Shown: positions 44,712-57,091 of the stretch, one piece after another
How positions within the stretch are numbered: the stretch's first letter is position 1
Layout: each line of letters begins with the position of its first letter
From: Sclerotiophoma versabilis
Lineage: Eukaryota > Ascomycota > Dothideomycetes > Pleosporales > Didymellaceae
Length of the DNA stretch: 64,000 nt
Reading direction: 5' to 3'
NCBI GenBank assembly: GCA_012274445.1
Contig: JAAROD010000080.1
Location: 1,302,001-1,366,000 of the forward strand
Program-made: the position numbers and the translations under genes
Notes under the pieces: model-generated
Databases searched by the model: none
What the model was told of the DNA's origin: nothing
What the model saw: the letters and a program-made list of their open reading frames with translations, nothing else

Positions 44712-46462
44712 ACAGTTCGTGGGACGGAACCACGAGGCAGTATGGATTATGAATAGATGGATGGTTGCCTCGATGAGAATGAACATTCAAGTGCTTGTCT
44801 GATCCTTCATACATATAACTCATAAAATGGCAATGATAATTGCCGGCGTGAATTAGTAGCGTAAAATGCTGTAGTTGAACATGCTCAATGTGTTCGCCAC
44901 CACGGGATAGACCGCGGAAGTCCGAATGATTAAGAAATTACATCATTCATACTTGGCTGCCCAGCGCATTGGAAATATTCCCAACAATTGACGGTCTTTC
45001 CTGCGTTGCAGTATGCTTTGTCAAGGTGCTGCGCTGCGTGCAACGATCCAAGGTAGTACAGTACGACAAGCCTACTGAAAGAGTAGATGTCCTTCAGTCG
45101 GTTTTCACGAGTGTGTTGTGACTAGTCAATTCTACAGAATGTGCCGAAGTGGAGACCCAGAATGCTAGCCATCAACAAAGAAAACATACCGGGGGAAATT
45201 CTCCAACTTGACCGAGGCACTGCTTGGCCTAGGAGAGCATAGGCACCCCCGTGGAGACAAGAAAGAGGGTATTTCCAGCCAGCAACACCGTGGTGCCTTT
45301 CCCGAAGTTTAGCCTTAGTCTTTCAAAGCCACGCAGAATTTAGACATACAAGACCAATCACTCAGCTTGAGAGCAAGCAGTTTAGGTGAGTGCTTGAGTG
45401 GCGAATGGCTAAACTTCGGGAGGACAGGACAGTACAGTACGGAAATTGCGACCACGCCACGAGAATTGAAGGCTGCAAAGCTCAATATTGAATAATGATC
45501 AGCCCGAGGTTCATGAAATATAATCTGAAATTTCATGCTGCAGAGGACGGTCCCCGGACGTGTGTATGGCCTTCATCTCCGGATCCAATCCACCAATCCC
45601 GTTACATCAGGAACGCGACCTCCTACGCACCAATCACAAAGCAAGCGTGGCCCTTTGTAGCCTCGAGTTTCCTGTTCGATCAACGTCGTGGTTGCATACT
45701 CCTGGGCGATTCGCCTCACTGGTATCTGCTAGACCCAAAGCCCATCGCGACCACAGAGCTTCTAACATCTTCTCGAAGCCGATAAATGGTCTGTTGTGGA
45801 CAGCTCGGAAAGAGGAGAAGCATCTCGGGTGCGCCAGCCGACGGTTCGCTGGATATTTTCGATCCCAACGCCTGTTGCAGCACAACAGCGATCAGGCACA
45901 CGCCCTGCTGCATGCTGATTGCACAGGAACGTCCTCGGTGCCTCCAGCGGCGCTTTCGCATGAAGACAAGCCTCTGGAATCGGCAACCCCCGTGTTTAGG
46001 GACATGCTCCTCTCAGGACCCTTGAGCAAATCGCGCAGGAGGTGTGCATCGCGATCGCGGGTGCAAGTGGCCCCGCAAGAGGCAACTTTTCACGCCGACA
46101 GGCTCAACGTCGTCTCAACGCGTCTTCGGCCTCTCCTTCATCGTCCCTGCCCTTGATCTGCGATTTTGCGTTGTCGAGGACTCCTTGAGCACCCGACTCC
46201 TCCAGATCTCCACGGACTGCCCTTGAGACCGGTCCAGACACCCACGCGACACGGGAACCGTTAGTCACTCGCCTCAATCTGTGGCTAGACACACTCCAGA
46301 ACATCCATAGCAGTTGCTACCCCAAAACAGATTGTGGCAGCGGTGGCACAACACTAGCAACAATCTTCTGCAATTTTTCCTGGGTTCGCAACACCTTCAT
46401 CGGGATCTCTTCCCTTCGGATGGTGGGGTTCATTGTTTCTCTTCGGCCCCGCGCGTGATTCG
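44712..46462. other. Intergenic region upstream of the histidine kinase gene
   Basis: 1.75 kb. The second half (45495-46160) is unusually open in several frames, the longest being 45560-46156 on the plus strand, but no frame shows a conserved motif. It may be a long 5' leader of the kinase gene. Nothing else was recognised. Confidence 0.45.
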
Positions 46463-49400
46463 ATGCCTCCCGCCGACGGCACACGTACATCGTTCTTTCC
46501 CAGGGCTGATGCAGCTGTACTCCGGTCGAAGCATGTCGCTCCTTCGGAGCGGCCAAGTGACACTTCACCAATCTTTGACACCGATAATGCCACCAAGCCG
46601 CTGGATATCTGGTCTGTCGACGTTGCCGAGCGCGTCTATCCAGGCCAGACAGATGTCTGGTCTCCAGCAACAATACCAGACCAACCGTCGGTGCAATGTG
46701 CGGCCGACCAGTATCTGTTTCCTGTGCTGACACGAAATGAGAGACTGCGTCTGACGATGCTGTTTTACTATACTCGAGGCGCACTTGAAGATAATGAACT
46801 TCAGTCAAGATTGCAAGACAAAGTCTTCCTGGCGAGGGACACGGTGGGATGGGAGTTCGTTATTGCCGGTCTTCTCAACCACAACACATACACCCGTATG
46901 GTGACTGTGGGTCTTCCATTGGCTGTGCTGCCCCGTCGTGAAAGCACGTGTGCTCACACTGTTAATCAGCCCCCAGGTGTATGTCTACTCCCATCCTTGC
47001 CAAATCTGTGCTGAGACAACCGCAGACAATCTTCACTTTACCCAATATGATCCTCGATTGGCGGTTTCGGGAGTCTCCCCACGTCGAGGTGGGCGGCCTC
47101 CGCGCATACGCTGGTGCCCCTTTACGGTTTGAAACCGAGTATGGCGAGCATGTTGCGTTTGGATCACTTTGTGTCGCGTCGAATTCACCACAACAGCCAC
47201 TCTCAAAGGAGCAGCAGAGATCACTGGCGCATCTGGCGGACTGGATTGTTTCTGATATCGTTCAAGCACATAGAACCAGACGCCAAAGGGAACGACGCCA
47301 AATGCTCGATCGTTTGACACAGCTGCAGAAGCTACTGGAAACGGATCGCAACCAAGAGGAGGCCGTTAAAGATATGCTCAATGAAGTGTATCCAGGAAGT
47401 TTGGTCAAGATCGTGGTAGCGCAAGATGGTTTGCTCTACCTCGGGGATGGGACGAGTGTGCCTACAGAACATATCGAGCATGGACTGTGGGAAGACAGCG
47501 ACCATTTCGACTATACGATTGAGCAACTCAACCACCAGGAGCCGGTAGCACACAGGTCGATACGAATTGTAACTTCGCAATGCGTAAGCCAACGGACACC
47601 GACTTATCTCTTCGTAGGCACCAGAGATTTCCGGAACGTATACGACGATGTCGACGCATGGTTTGTACAGATGTGTGCAGCTTCATTGTGTCGTTACTGG
47701 CAGGGCCGGCAGCTCAGAGAGGCTTTGAGGGCAAAAGAGACGTTTTTACGTGGAATCACGCATCAGCTTCGAACACCCATACACGGTATTTTAGGGTCGG
47801 TCGAGCTTCTCACCGAGGAGTTAAAGTTTCGCAACGTACTAAGCGCGACTGTTGAATCGACACCTGACGGAACACCCAGTGACGAGCAACTTAGCGCGTT
47901 AGATCCTTACGCATACATCAAGACAATACGGACATCTGCAAAGGACTTAATCTCGACAGTCAACAGTCTCATCAAGCTCAATCAGTGGGCTGACGTTGCG
48001 GAGGCGCAACGAGTTGTCGCAGCACACAAGATTGAAGATATTGAGGCGGCATTAATGAACGAGCTCACACTTTTCTTGCCTGATGACGTGGCTTTGCGGC
48101 CATCTCTCATACTGAGCCACCGACTACCGGGCCACTGCGATACTATATCCTTGGATTTGCGCCTCTTTGTCGACTGTATCCAGCCCATCCTGCAAAACGC
48201 AACCCAGAACACTGCTGGCGGTATTGTGACAGTGCTGATCTCTGCCACCGACGATTATAGATTGCTGGTGGTCGACGTGAAGGATAATGGCTGCGGTATA
48301 AAACCAGGAAACCAGGAAAGAATATTCGACGCTTACGAGAAAGTCGACAATCACACTACAGATGCAGGGCTTGGTTTGACATTGGCTGCAAAACTGGCGA
48401 CCCTGATGAACGGCAATATTGTTTTAGTGTGGTCCGAAGTTGGCAAAGGGTCACACTTCCGTGTTACTTTCAATGACCCCACGTGCGCCTCCTCGTTCTC
48501 GCCGGATCGAAGGAGTTTTACACACCTGCCGCCAGTATTCAATAGACTTCCCGCGGATGACCTAACGTCGCTACTTGGCAACAACTTTGCCGAATACCTC
48601 GCTGGACTAGGCTACAAAGAATCCCAGAGTCCCTTGGAGTCTCTTCTGACACTGGACTATACCCGCGACCTTACAAAGCTTTACCAGACTACGAAACGAA
48701 TACGCGATGACCAAGTCGCTATCTGTCTTGTACCTGAAAATGACCTAGTTATTAACTTCGCCGGACAGCGGTTTTTGCGGGACAGCAATGTGATATACAT
48801 GAAGGGACCGTTCACATCACGCGCGATCGAAGACGTCTTAGCGGAAGCAGACGCTGTCTTCGCGGAACACGCGGCAGCGAAAGAAGGTCAACCGGCATTG
48901 TCTGGCGGCGGCGTCGCCCTTGAGCCGACCCCACCGGCAACACCCGCATGTAATGCGCCTGAGGACGACCCTGACTTCATGGCCCCTGGCCTTGTCCACC
49001 GCGGCTCTATATTCCCTAAACAATTAGTCGAAGCCGAACTCACAAAATCCGTCGCGGCACTGCGTATTGCGCAGAAACCTCCACCACATCCTCCGTGCCC
49101 GAGCAAACCCATGACACTCCTTGTCGACGATAATGCAATTAATCTCCGTCTCCTAGAAATGTACTGCAAACGCCGCAATATTCCTTATTGCACAGCCGCC
49201 GACGGCGCGCAAGCCGTCAAGCTATTTGCCGAACATCGTACGCACGCAGACTCCACACTTACGCACGCGCGCACCCATCCTTGGCTCTTCGCTGAGGAGA
49301 TGACAACCAAATCCTCAATTGCACCTTCGCCTACACTCCAGCCCTTCGACCTCGTGCTGATGGACCTGCAGATGCCCGTCTGCGACGGCATCGACGCGAC

Positions 49401-49596
49401 AAGCCAGATCCGCGCGCTGGAGAAAGAGCATGGGTGGAATAAGAGTGTCATCTTCATTGTGACGGGCCAGGACAGTCCCAGCGATCGAGCGAATGCACAG
49501 GAGGCGGGGAGTGATGGATACCTTGTCAAGCCGGTGGGGCCGAAGGCTTTGGATCGCGGGGTCAAGCAGTGGTTTCCTGATGCTGACACTGGATGA
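46463..49596 (+). CDS. Hybrid histidine kinase with GAF domain
   Basis: Exons 46463-46978 and 47026-49596 join across a 47-nt intron (GTATGT donor, CGCAG acceptor) to give 1028 residues. The ATG at 46463 (MPPADGTRT) is the first in frame. A GAF-like sensor domain (about 90-240, with GGLRAYAGAPLRFET and VAFGSLCVA) precedes the phosphoacceptor helix FLRGITHQLRTPIHG (His418). The HATPase domain has its N box (LQNATQNT), DNGCGIKPGN and GLGLTLAAKL. After a variable linker the receiver domain has LLVDDNAINL, the phosphoacceptor Asp952 in LMDLQMP, the Thr in FIVTGQD and the Lys in YLVKPVG. All catalytic residues are present. Such cytosolic kinases feed the HPt/response-regulator relay. The signal sensed is unknown. 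Confidence 0.9.
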
Positions 49597-51130
49597 CTCG
49601 CCAGTACTGCAGGGTTCAGGAACGCAAGATTCGAACAAGAAAACATAACTACATAAGAATTGGAGAAGGAGAAGCATAGCAAGCATTGCATCGCATAGCA
49701 TAGCGTGGCGTTTCGGATCTTTGGAACAAATATATCGAAGGCATGGCATATTCAGAGGCATTAACATATACCGGACAATACATTTCTTATCGTTCACCTA
49801 CCCTAGTTTGCAACAAGCATATATGTCTGAAGTCAGGGACAGAACCGACTACGCCCAAGCGTAAGCCCAGGGTATGCGCGGTCCGTCATGATCAGACCTC
49901 ATTTCGAAAAGCCATGCTGAGCATGTCAAATTGTCGTATTAAGACACGTGCAGAGCAGAGTTGTTAGTCGACACCAAATAAGCTTGTAAGGAGTAGATAC
50001 TGATATGAAGACCTCCATGCTCCTACATAGGTGACAAAGACGATAGATACCTTTCGCTCGATTCTGAAATGCTCAGAGCGAGAGTTGATCGATTCTCTCT
50101 GCTGGTTGCGCTCTCCAAGACCTACCGACAGCATGCTGTTGTGTTATCAACAAACCCTGTCCATCGAACCCTTTCACAATCTCATTACAGTGCTATACAA
50201 CCCCTTGACAGCCGAGATATTTTTTATTCCATGGGTTGCAGGTCTTGAGTGTACGTTGGAGGGCGGTCTCGATTAGGCCGTTTGACTCCGCCTTCGACTC
50301 ACCGGATTCCTTATCCGTTTCTAAAGCCCCTCTCTTGTGTTTGAGCTAGGCACTCGATAATTAGTGCTGGTTCCTTCTCAGGCTTCACCCTGCCCGCCAG
50401 GCAAACTCACATATTTATCCGAGACTCCACCAATGCCCTCAAAGACATCATCGTGCCATGTCAACTTGTCTTTCGTGCCTCGGTGACGCTAATTACTGAG
50501 ACCATCATTGTTCACGGCTTTTCCACTAACACCCTTGTGCGTAAAAGGATGTATATAGTTTGGGGAACATCACATCCTCTCCCTTGGCATCATGTAATTC
50601 ATCATTGACAGTAAAGTCCCAAATTAAGATGTGGCTGACTCTGATCGCTCAAGAGACTTGTGGGATCGTGCGACATTTGTGTGTAGTGCATGTTGCGTTG
50701 ATATTCATGTATTAAAACGGATACAGGATACGACCTGCAAACTTCCTGTGGCTGGCGAGGAGGTAAACCCGGTCTGATGTTGGTGACGGCCTCGTACTGG
50801 TTGCTCGCTCATGATTTGGGATTGGCTCGACTGATTCCTTTTGAGGAAACTCCTTGTGTATTTCTTCTTTGTCCAGCGCTTGTTCATTGCATCGAGAAAC
50901 ATTGGCATTCCCTTCTAATCCAACAATCAGCGTCGGTTCGAAGGCACATTATATTCTTTGAACTGTTGTTGATTTAGGAAAGTCTATATCGTCTTCTTGT
51001 TGTGCATAGTAAGCATCTGAAATATAGCCGGGCCTGGTTAACAATTTTAATTGCCAATAATGTTTGAGTCAACGGGATGCGGTGTAAAAATATGCGTTAG
51101 GATATATTAGTGCGCACATCTATGTGCAAA
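49597..51130. other. Convergent intergenic region
   Basis: 1.5 kb between the 3' ends of the kinase gene (+) and glycerol kinase (-). Only short frames and no recognised repeat. A run of GCATAGCA/GCATTGCATC-type repeats near 49674-49703 is the only local structure noticed. Confidence 0.5.
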
Positions 51131-52952
51131 CTACGAGAACTCGCCGTTGGCTTCATCGGCATCGAGCCAACCTCTGCACATCTGTACAGCACGGTTCCTG
51201 AATCTTACGTTAGCTGTGATTGGAGCGAATACACGAATTTATTGACTCACCACTTCTTAAACATCTTCGCGCCTTGCTCCTGACTGACATTAGGTTCAAA
51301 GACCATGCGGTCCTTCTGGTTGATTTCCTTCAGTTCATCGAACTCTTTCCATACGTTAACTGCGAAGCCAGCCGCGATAGCGGCACCAAGCGCCGTGGTT
51401 TCGCGCATAGCGGGGCGGTCGACCGGGATGCCAATAATGTTCGCTTGTGTCTGTGGAGAAAGTTAGCGACCCGCTCAGGTCTTGGTGTGATGTCATAGGT
51501 GCACTGACCTGCATGCAAAGGTTGCTGTTACTCATACCACCGTCAACCGCCAGCATGTTAAGCTTATGCCCAGAGTCCAGCTCCATAGCATCGAGAATGG
51601 CCTTGGTCTGAAAGCAGGTAGCCTCGAGAGTTGCCCGCGCGATATGACCCTGCTCTGTAAACTGTGTGATACCAAAGATTGTGCCCTTTGCGTCGTCGAT
51701 CCAGTAGGGTGCAAAGAGACCGGAGAAAGCGGTGACAAAAACGCACCCTCCGTTGTCCTCTACACTCGCTGCAAGGTCACTGATCTTGTGCGAGTGTGTG
51801 ATGAAACCCATATTGTTCATCAAGAACTTGACACCAGATCCAGCAACAGCTATACTTCCCTCGAGGGCATACACAGGCTTGCGCTTGCCACCGAAGTCGT
51901 ATGCGATCGTTGCGAGCAGACCGTGTTTCGAGATGACTGGCTTCTCTCCGACATTGTACAGCAAGAAACAACCGGTTCCGTATGTGTTCTTTGCAGATCC
52001 AGGAGTAAATCCTTGCTGGCCGACCAACGCGGACGACTGGTCTCCGAGACAACCTGCTATCGGTACGCCCTTGAGAATACCTCTTGCGAGTGAGCCAAAG
52101 GCATCGGGAGAGGACGATGGAACAATCTTGGGCAGGTTCAGCTTCTTGCGATCCAGCCCGAAGAAGTCCAGAAGCTTGTCGTCGTATTGTACGGTGTGCA
52201 GGTTCATGAACATGGTACGCGAAGCGTTCGTGCAGTCTGTGACGTGGATATCTCGTTCCTTTCCGCCGTTCAGGTTGTACAATATCCAGGTATCGACAGT
52301 ACCGAATGACAAGCGGCCCTCGTCATACGCTTTGCGAACCTCCTCGACGTGGTCGATGAGCCAAACAAGCTTCACCGAAGATGGGTATGTAGACAGCGGC
52401 AGTCCAGTTAGCCCAAGCAAGTCCTCCGCTCCTTTCCTGTTCTTGAGCTCTCGCACTAACCCCTTGGTTCTTGTGTCGGGCCACGCAATTGCGTTGTAAA
52501 GTGGCTCACCGGTGTTGGTATCCCATACGACAGTGGTTTCACGCTGGTTGGTGATCCCTACAGCCTTGATGTCTGCAATGTTGTAATTCATGTCTTCGAA
52601 AACAGCAGTGGCCTTTTCTATACATGTCTCGACAGTACTGACGAGCTCATACGGGTCATGTTCGTGCCAACCCGACTGTGGGTAATGTTGGGTGAACTCG
52701 ATTTGATGTTGCGCGACGGGCTTCGGGCAAGTCAGTCACAGCAGTTCTACTCACATTCAAGGACGAACTTACCTCGCCCATGCCATCGAAGATAATAAAT
52801 CGTGTACTTGTGGTTCCCTGGTCGATTGAACCGATAAACACCTTCTCGAGCTTCTCCTCGTCGAGGATCTGATCTTGTGAATCATCTCTCACTTGCTCCT
52901 TGGGCACCGGCTGGGGCTCAACGCTCTTTGCGGAAATTTCTTGGATTGCCAT
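51131..52952 (-). CDS. GUT1: Glycerol kinase
   Basis: Four exons on the minus strand, 52952-52773, 52720-51509, 51450-51251 and 51197-51131, encode 552 residues. The FGGY carbohydrate kinase fold is clear: SIDQGTTSTRFIIFD near the N-terminus, GITNQRETTVVWD, the glycerol-site WHEHDP, NTYGTGCFLLYN, and the C-terminal signature VDGGMSNSNLCMQTQANIIGIPVDRP, completed only after removing the 58-nt intron. The enzyme phosphorylates glycerol to glycerol-3-phosphate in the cytosol, the first step of glycerol use. The leader MAIQEISAKSVEPQPVP before the fold is typical of fungal forms. The last acceptor (ATTCAG) was chosen over a nearer AAG because it keeps the frame and ends in GEFS. The aquaglyceroporin at the window start is 50 kb away, so no linkage is implied. 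Confidence 0.94.
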
Positions 52953-53787
52953 GGTTGTTGTGAAGTTTAGGCGTTTGTGGGTAGTTGCTTTGTATTGCAA
53001 TGGGAAATACCTAATTTCTCCGCGTGCACTGGAGATTTTCCGGTATGCGCGTCGCGTGCAATTGGTTGTTGAAGGTCCGAGGTGGTTGTGCCGTAAATGC
53101 GCGAGGAGAGACGCCGTTCGCGCGAAAGAACACCGAAATATAGTGTGGGAATATTTAAGGGCTGGAGAGAAAATGATACAGGACTGTGCAGATGGAAGGC
53201 AAAGAGATCATCGTACGGTGCGCAAAGTATTCGGAGTCAAATCGGCACGCGACAACGATAATGCGCGTGGGCTTATGACGATGAGGGGTTGGTGTAGGAG
53301 AAAGCGGGGGACCTGGGCTCTGAGGGGAAACAATTCGTGGGAGCGGAACGTCAGGTGGGTGCTTGAAATCTCAGCCTCAAGCAAGCTAAACAGGGTAAGC
53401 CGTCCTTCGCGACTTCTCGTCTGTTCCAAGCATGCATCGTCGATTGTTGTGCTTGCTAACTGGGCCTAAACGCGCAGCTAGGCAGTCCATCCGCGCGTCT
53501 TGATCATTGTGATATCAATAAAGTGGGCCGATCAACACGCGCGCTCCACAGCCAAAGTTAATGGCATTCTCAATCGCAGAGCCTCAACCCCGTGTTCGGA
53601 ACATCGGTAACGGCACATTGTGACCAGAAACAGGAGTGTAATTACTGTCAAAGCTCGAGGTTTAACAATTGCATATCCAATTACGCCCACGTGGACACAG
53701 CTTAGTCTCGCCGAGGGCTCATAATACAGCCGTCACATGTGACCCCCGTGGCCCCCAAATACAATGGATCCTGCCGATCCCAAGAAC
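52953..53787. promoter_or_regulatory. Upstream region of GUT1
   Basis: 835 bp between the GUT1 start and the 3' end of the DUF3429 gene. It should hold the GUT1 promoter. A 189-codon plus-strand frame overlapping the GUT1 first exon has no motif and a poor composition, so it is not annotated. Confidence 0.45.
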
Positions 53788-54972
53788 TCAGTGCTCATCC
53801 CTGTTGTCGCTGGCCGCTGCATCCTTCTTGGCAGCGATTCTGGCCTCCTCCTCTTCTGCAAGCTGCTCCTGGGATCCCTCCCGAAGCGCCTTTATGCGGT
53901 CAGAAGCACCCGGCATCCTCCCAACCTTCGAAGAGACTTCACCACGCCCGATCAGACTGATTACGATACTGGCGCCGACAATAAAAGTCAGGATAAATCG
54001 GTACTCGCGGTCTGCAATTATAATGCATCAGTGCACGTAGTTTGATGACCTTGAGGAGTTGCACTTACACCATGGGGGCGTCCAACCCTTGAGAGCAGCA
54101 CGAGTGTCGATAAAGTAGAGACCAACGAAGCTGACGAACTGGGTGATCAGAGCATACTCAATAGGCATGACAGTCGCACTCCAGCCAGCCATTGGAGCAA
54201 AGACACCAATTGCATAGCGAGGGTAGCCGTGCACTCCTCCATACTTGGCCCACTCAAGGCCCCAGTGGATTGCGCCCAAGAACGAGATGATCTGTGAAGC
54301 ATCAGCATTGGTCTTCAGGGCTGTAAGCCAACCATGTACGTACGCTAGCTCCGTAGCCAATCTGAATAGGCTCGAGGAGGTGAAGCAGTTGTGTGGCCGT
54401 GTGCTCTGAAAGGACAAGACCTTGTCCTGCAACAGAGTGGTTGATCTCGTATGCGCATAGGACGGTAGCAAGTGAAGTACCGAGGTAAGGAATCGTGCCT
54501 GCAAGACCCATATAGTAGGCTTCTTTGGGCACCTCCTTCAGGCTGAAGGTCTCACGAATGGTTTCCTGGAGAGGTCAGTAATTCCCTGACAGGCCTAACT
54601 TGTCCAGCTTACGATATCACTCTTCACACCCTTCATCATATCGACATCGTTCTGGGGGTTCTCAACGCCCTGTTCGGACAGGATAGGATGAATCGAGCTG
54701 GTCGTAGACACGGTCTCCGGTGTAGGTTCAAGCTTCTCATATGCATATTTCTCTTCGGCCTTCTTTTGCTCCTTTGTAACGTTTCGGCGAGAGATCGTGG
54801 TCTTGATAGGCGTTATACGTGCCAACTGCGATGTTTGTGGCCTCTTTGAAGCCAACGATCCAAACTGTGTTGTCCACTGGTGTGCAGGAGCCGCTCGTGG
54901 AGCTGGCGCAAATGGACGCGCAGCGGGCGCAGTTATCGACCTCGCGAATCTTGTGGCACTGTTGCGAAGCAT
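53788..54972 (-). CDS. Mitochondrial inner-membrane protein, DUF3429 family
   Basis: Four exons on the minus strand, 54972-54613, 54565-54344, 54291-54069 and 54011-53788, give 342 residues with introns of 47, 52 and 57 nt. The first 50 residues (MLRNSATRFARSITAPAARP) form an Arg/Ala-rich mitochondrial presequence. A charged linker precedes about five membrane helices: YYMGLAGTIPYLGTSLATVL, EPIQIGYGASIISFLGAIHWGLEWA, YAIGVFAPMAGWSATVMP, ITQFVSFVGLYFID and RFILTFIVGASIVISLIG. A Lys/Glu-rich tail follows. The helix with HWGLEW is characteristic of DUF3429 proteins. The function is not established in general. Retention of the last intron would truncate the final helix. Confidence 0.85.
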
Positions 54973-55729
54973 TGTGATGGAACTGGGTATATTATGAGGT
55001 ACAGAAGACACGTGAGATTAGTACTGAACGCTGAAGCAGAAAAAGAGGTCTGGTGTTACCACCGAGCTGCGATTTGAAGCTGTCAAGCTCTCATCCCCGC
55101 AAAACGATCTGACGTCATGCACTTGTCAAGCTTCGGCAGCTGCGGAGATTTATGCAAGGCTGGCGCGACCAACCGTTCTTTACAGGACCAGTGAAAAATG
55201 GTCGTCTCTCTGAGTGACGTGCCTACCAACAGTTTCAATTTGTGACGGTGATCGTTGTGGCGCCGAATATGAGTTTTGCAGCGAGTCGCGGCCAACACTG
55301 AATCACGGCTTCACAGCTTGCGCACAGGCCTTTCTGTGAGCTTTATCTCCATCTCTTCTCTAAATCATAATTCAGGGCACCCAACTTCTTAGCAATTAAC
55401 AGGTACAGGCGTTTATCACAATGACATCTGATTTGAAATGCGTTCTCTGTTGTCTTGGGCCTGAAGGATCTGCGATTGAGGTCTGTCTATCGCCCTTTAA
55501 CGTGCCGACTGTTTGTGTGATACGTAGGTGATACGACGTCGACTTTATTGTTTGGAACTAGGACTTATAATATAGTAGCTCTGTATCACCACCATTGTAG
55601 CTAGATTTTCATGTTGGTCAAGCCGGTCGTTGGTGCGTTATCAATTTTTGTGAGCATTGAGAGGAAACTCCATCGCTGAGATTCACCGGACGGCAGCTTT
55701 CTACATAATGAGGCCTCCCACCACACTCC

Positions 55730-55847
55730 ACCAAGACGGACCGTAGTGACATGCATAAAACCGGGTTTGATAAAGGCCCAGGTGTATACCTTTTATCGAG
55801 ACGACATGTGCTCTAATTTTATGCATGTCACTACGGTCCGTCTTGGT
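55730..55847. repeat. Perfect 31-bp inverted repeat with 56-nt spacer
   Basis: The left arm 55730-55760 begins ACCAAGACGG and ends CATAAAA. The right arm 55817-55847 is its exact reverse complement. Inside the spacer a second, weaker stem is possible between GATAAAGG (55769-55776) and CCTTTTATC (55789-55797). Transcribed RNA would fold into a long hairpin. No target-site duplication is obvious at the outer edges. Confidence 0.85.
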
Positions 55848-56737
55848 CACCAGCATACACCAATGTTCGATAGCACGAACATGCAAGCCAGAGGTCTTCC
55901 CTAACTCCAAGAACGACATTGATTGTTGGTTGCAGCTTTCCCGGTGTTATAACAATCCCATAGACATACGAAGTGCACTTTGACTTTCTCTAATCCCGTC
56001 CTTTTACAAGCACCCCTTTCCCCGGAGACCTTCAACAGCATGAAATAAACATGGAACTTGCAGTTACACAGATTCGAAGCTCATCCTCAAGTCCACATAA
56101 ATGTTGCAGTCCAGTCCTAACTTGGAGCCACGATAATCGTAGGGGCTACCACACCTCGCTGTGGCCGACAGTGCTACGCAATAATTGACATACTATTCTC
56201 CACGGATGGCTTGCGCAGGCGCTCAATACAACAAGCTTGACTAAGTACTCAGATTCTTCTGAGATACTCACAGCCGGTCGGACGTTCGGTTGCACGTTGA
56301 TATTCACTCAAAGGTTCACAGTTTGTTTTAGCTAGGATAGACGCGTGTCGAAGACCTGCCAAGGACCCCGCACGCCCCCCTGGAAAGAACTACAAACCCG
56401 GTATTCTCTGCAAACAACATAGAGGAAGCAAATGAGACCTGCCGCAAACAATAACTGCATTTAGGCTGGGTGGCGGTACATTGTCAGGCAGCAAGGCTGT
56501 TTCCATTGCCAAACCCTTGCAAGCCTTGCTGACTGTCCCGACATTGAGACATTGAGACATTCGTAACAATCGTACGATGTGCCCTTGACCGTGTTCTCGA
56601 AACTGCTTGATGTTGCTTTGTTCAACGATGTTCTAAAGATCTGGTAAGGTGGCGCCATGCACGGGCCTAGTGGGGTAGAACTTCGTCATAGCAACCGCAG
56701 AGCTGCCGCAGAAGAACGACAGCAGAAAGAACGCACA

Positions 56738-56747
56738 GGAAGCTTCA
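56738..56747. promoter_or_regulatory. Heat-shock element (two inverted pentamers)
   Basis: The sequence GGAAGCTTCA contains GAAnnTTC, the minimal binding pair for heat-shock factor Hsf1, about 345 bp upstream of the HSP70 start codon. Confidence 0.5.
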
Positions 56748-56868
56748 ACAGAGCTCGATGGGGCACAATTGCCCGTAATCGCCTTAGGTGTGAACAAAAC
56801 AAGGCTAAGTGCCTCCAGCAACAATCAGACAGCGTTTCGATGTGGGTCGCAGCGGCTGTACACCAACC

Positions 56869-56913
56869 AGAAGCTTCCGTGATGTTCTTGTTCTGCGAGA
56901 TTCCACGCGCTTC
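56869..56913. promoter_or_regulatory. Heat-shock element array upstream of HSP70
   Basis: AGAAGCTTCC is followed by further TTC pentamer cores at 56885, 56891, 56901 and 56911. TTC cores at 56875 and 56885, and at 56891, 56901 and 56911, recur every 10 bp, as expected for gapped Hsf1 sites. A TATA-like TTTTAAAA follows at 56942-56949, about 140 bp before the start codon. Confidence 0.6.
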
Positions 56914-57091
56914 TCTAACAAAAATCTGTCTCGCCCACTGCTTTTAAAAGCCCACCCCGCCGTTACTCTTCTGCCTCTCCAGAACATCAAACAATCACCA
57001 CAGCAAAGCCTCACTTAATCAAGTCACCGACTTGTGAGCATCTAACCGCGTTTCTTTTCTTTGATACCCCACACTACACACAACCGCAATC

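Larger units (their letters stand above)
54973..57091. promoter_or_regulatory. Intergenic region containing the HSP70 promoter and an inverted repeat
   Basis: 2.1 kb between the divergent DUF3429 and HSP70 genes. It contains the inverted repeat at 55730-55847 and heat-shock elements at 56738-56747 and 56869-56913. The rest shows only short frames. Confidence 0.5.

Noticed and set aside
45560..46156. 198-codon plus-strand frame
   Set aside because: No recognised motif and competing frames on both strands. Kept only as a low-interest observation.
52900..53469. 189-codon plus-strand frame over the GUT1 5' end
   Set aside because: Antisense to the GUT1 first exon and promoter, Arg/Trp-rich, no conserved pattern.
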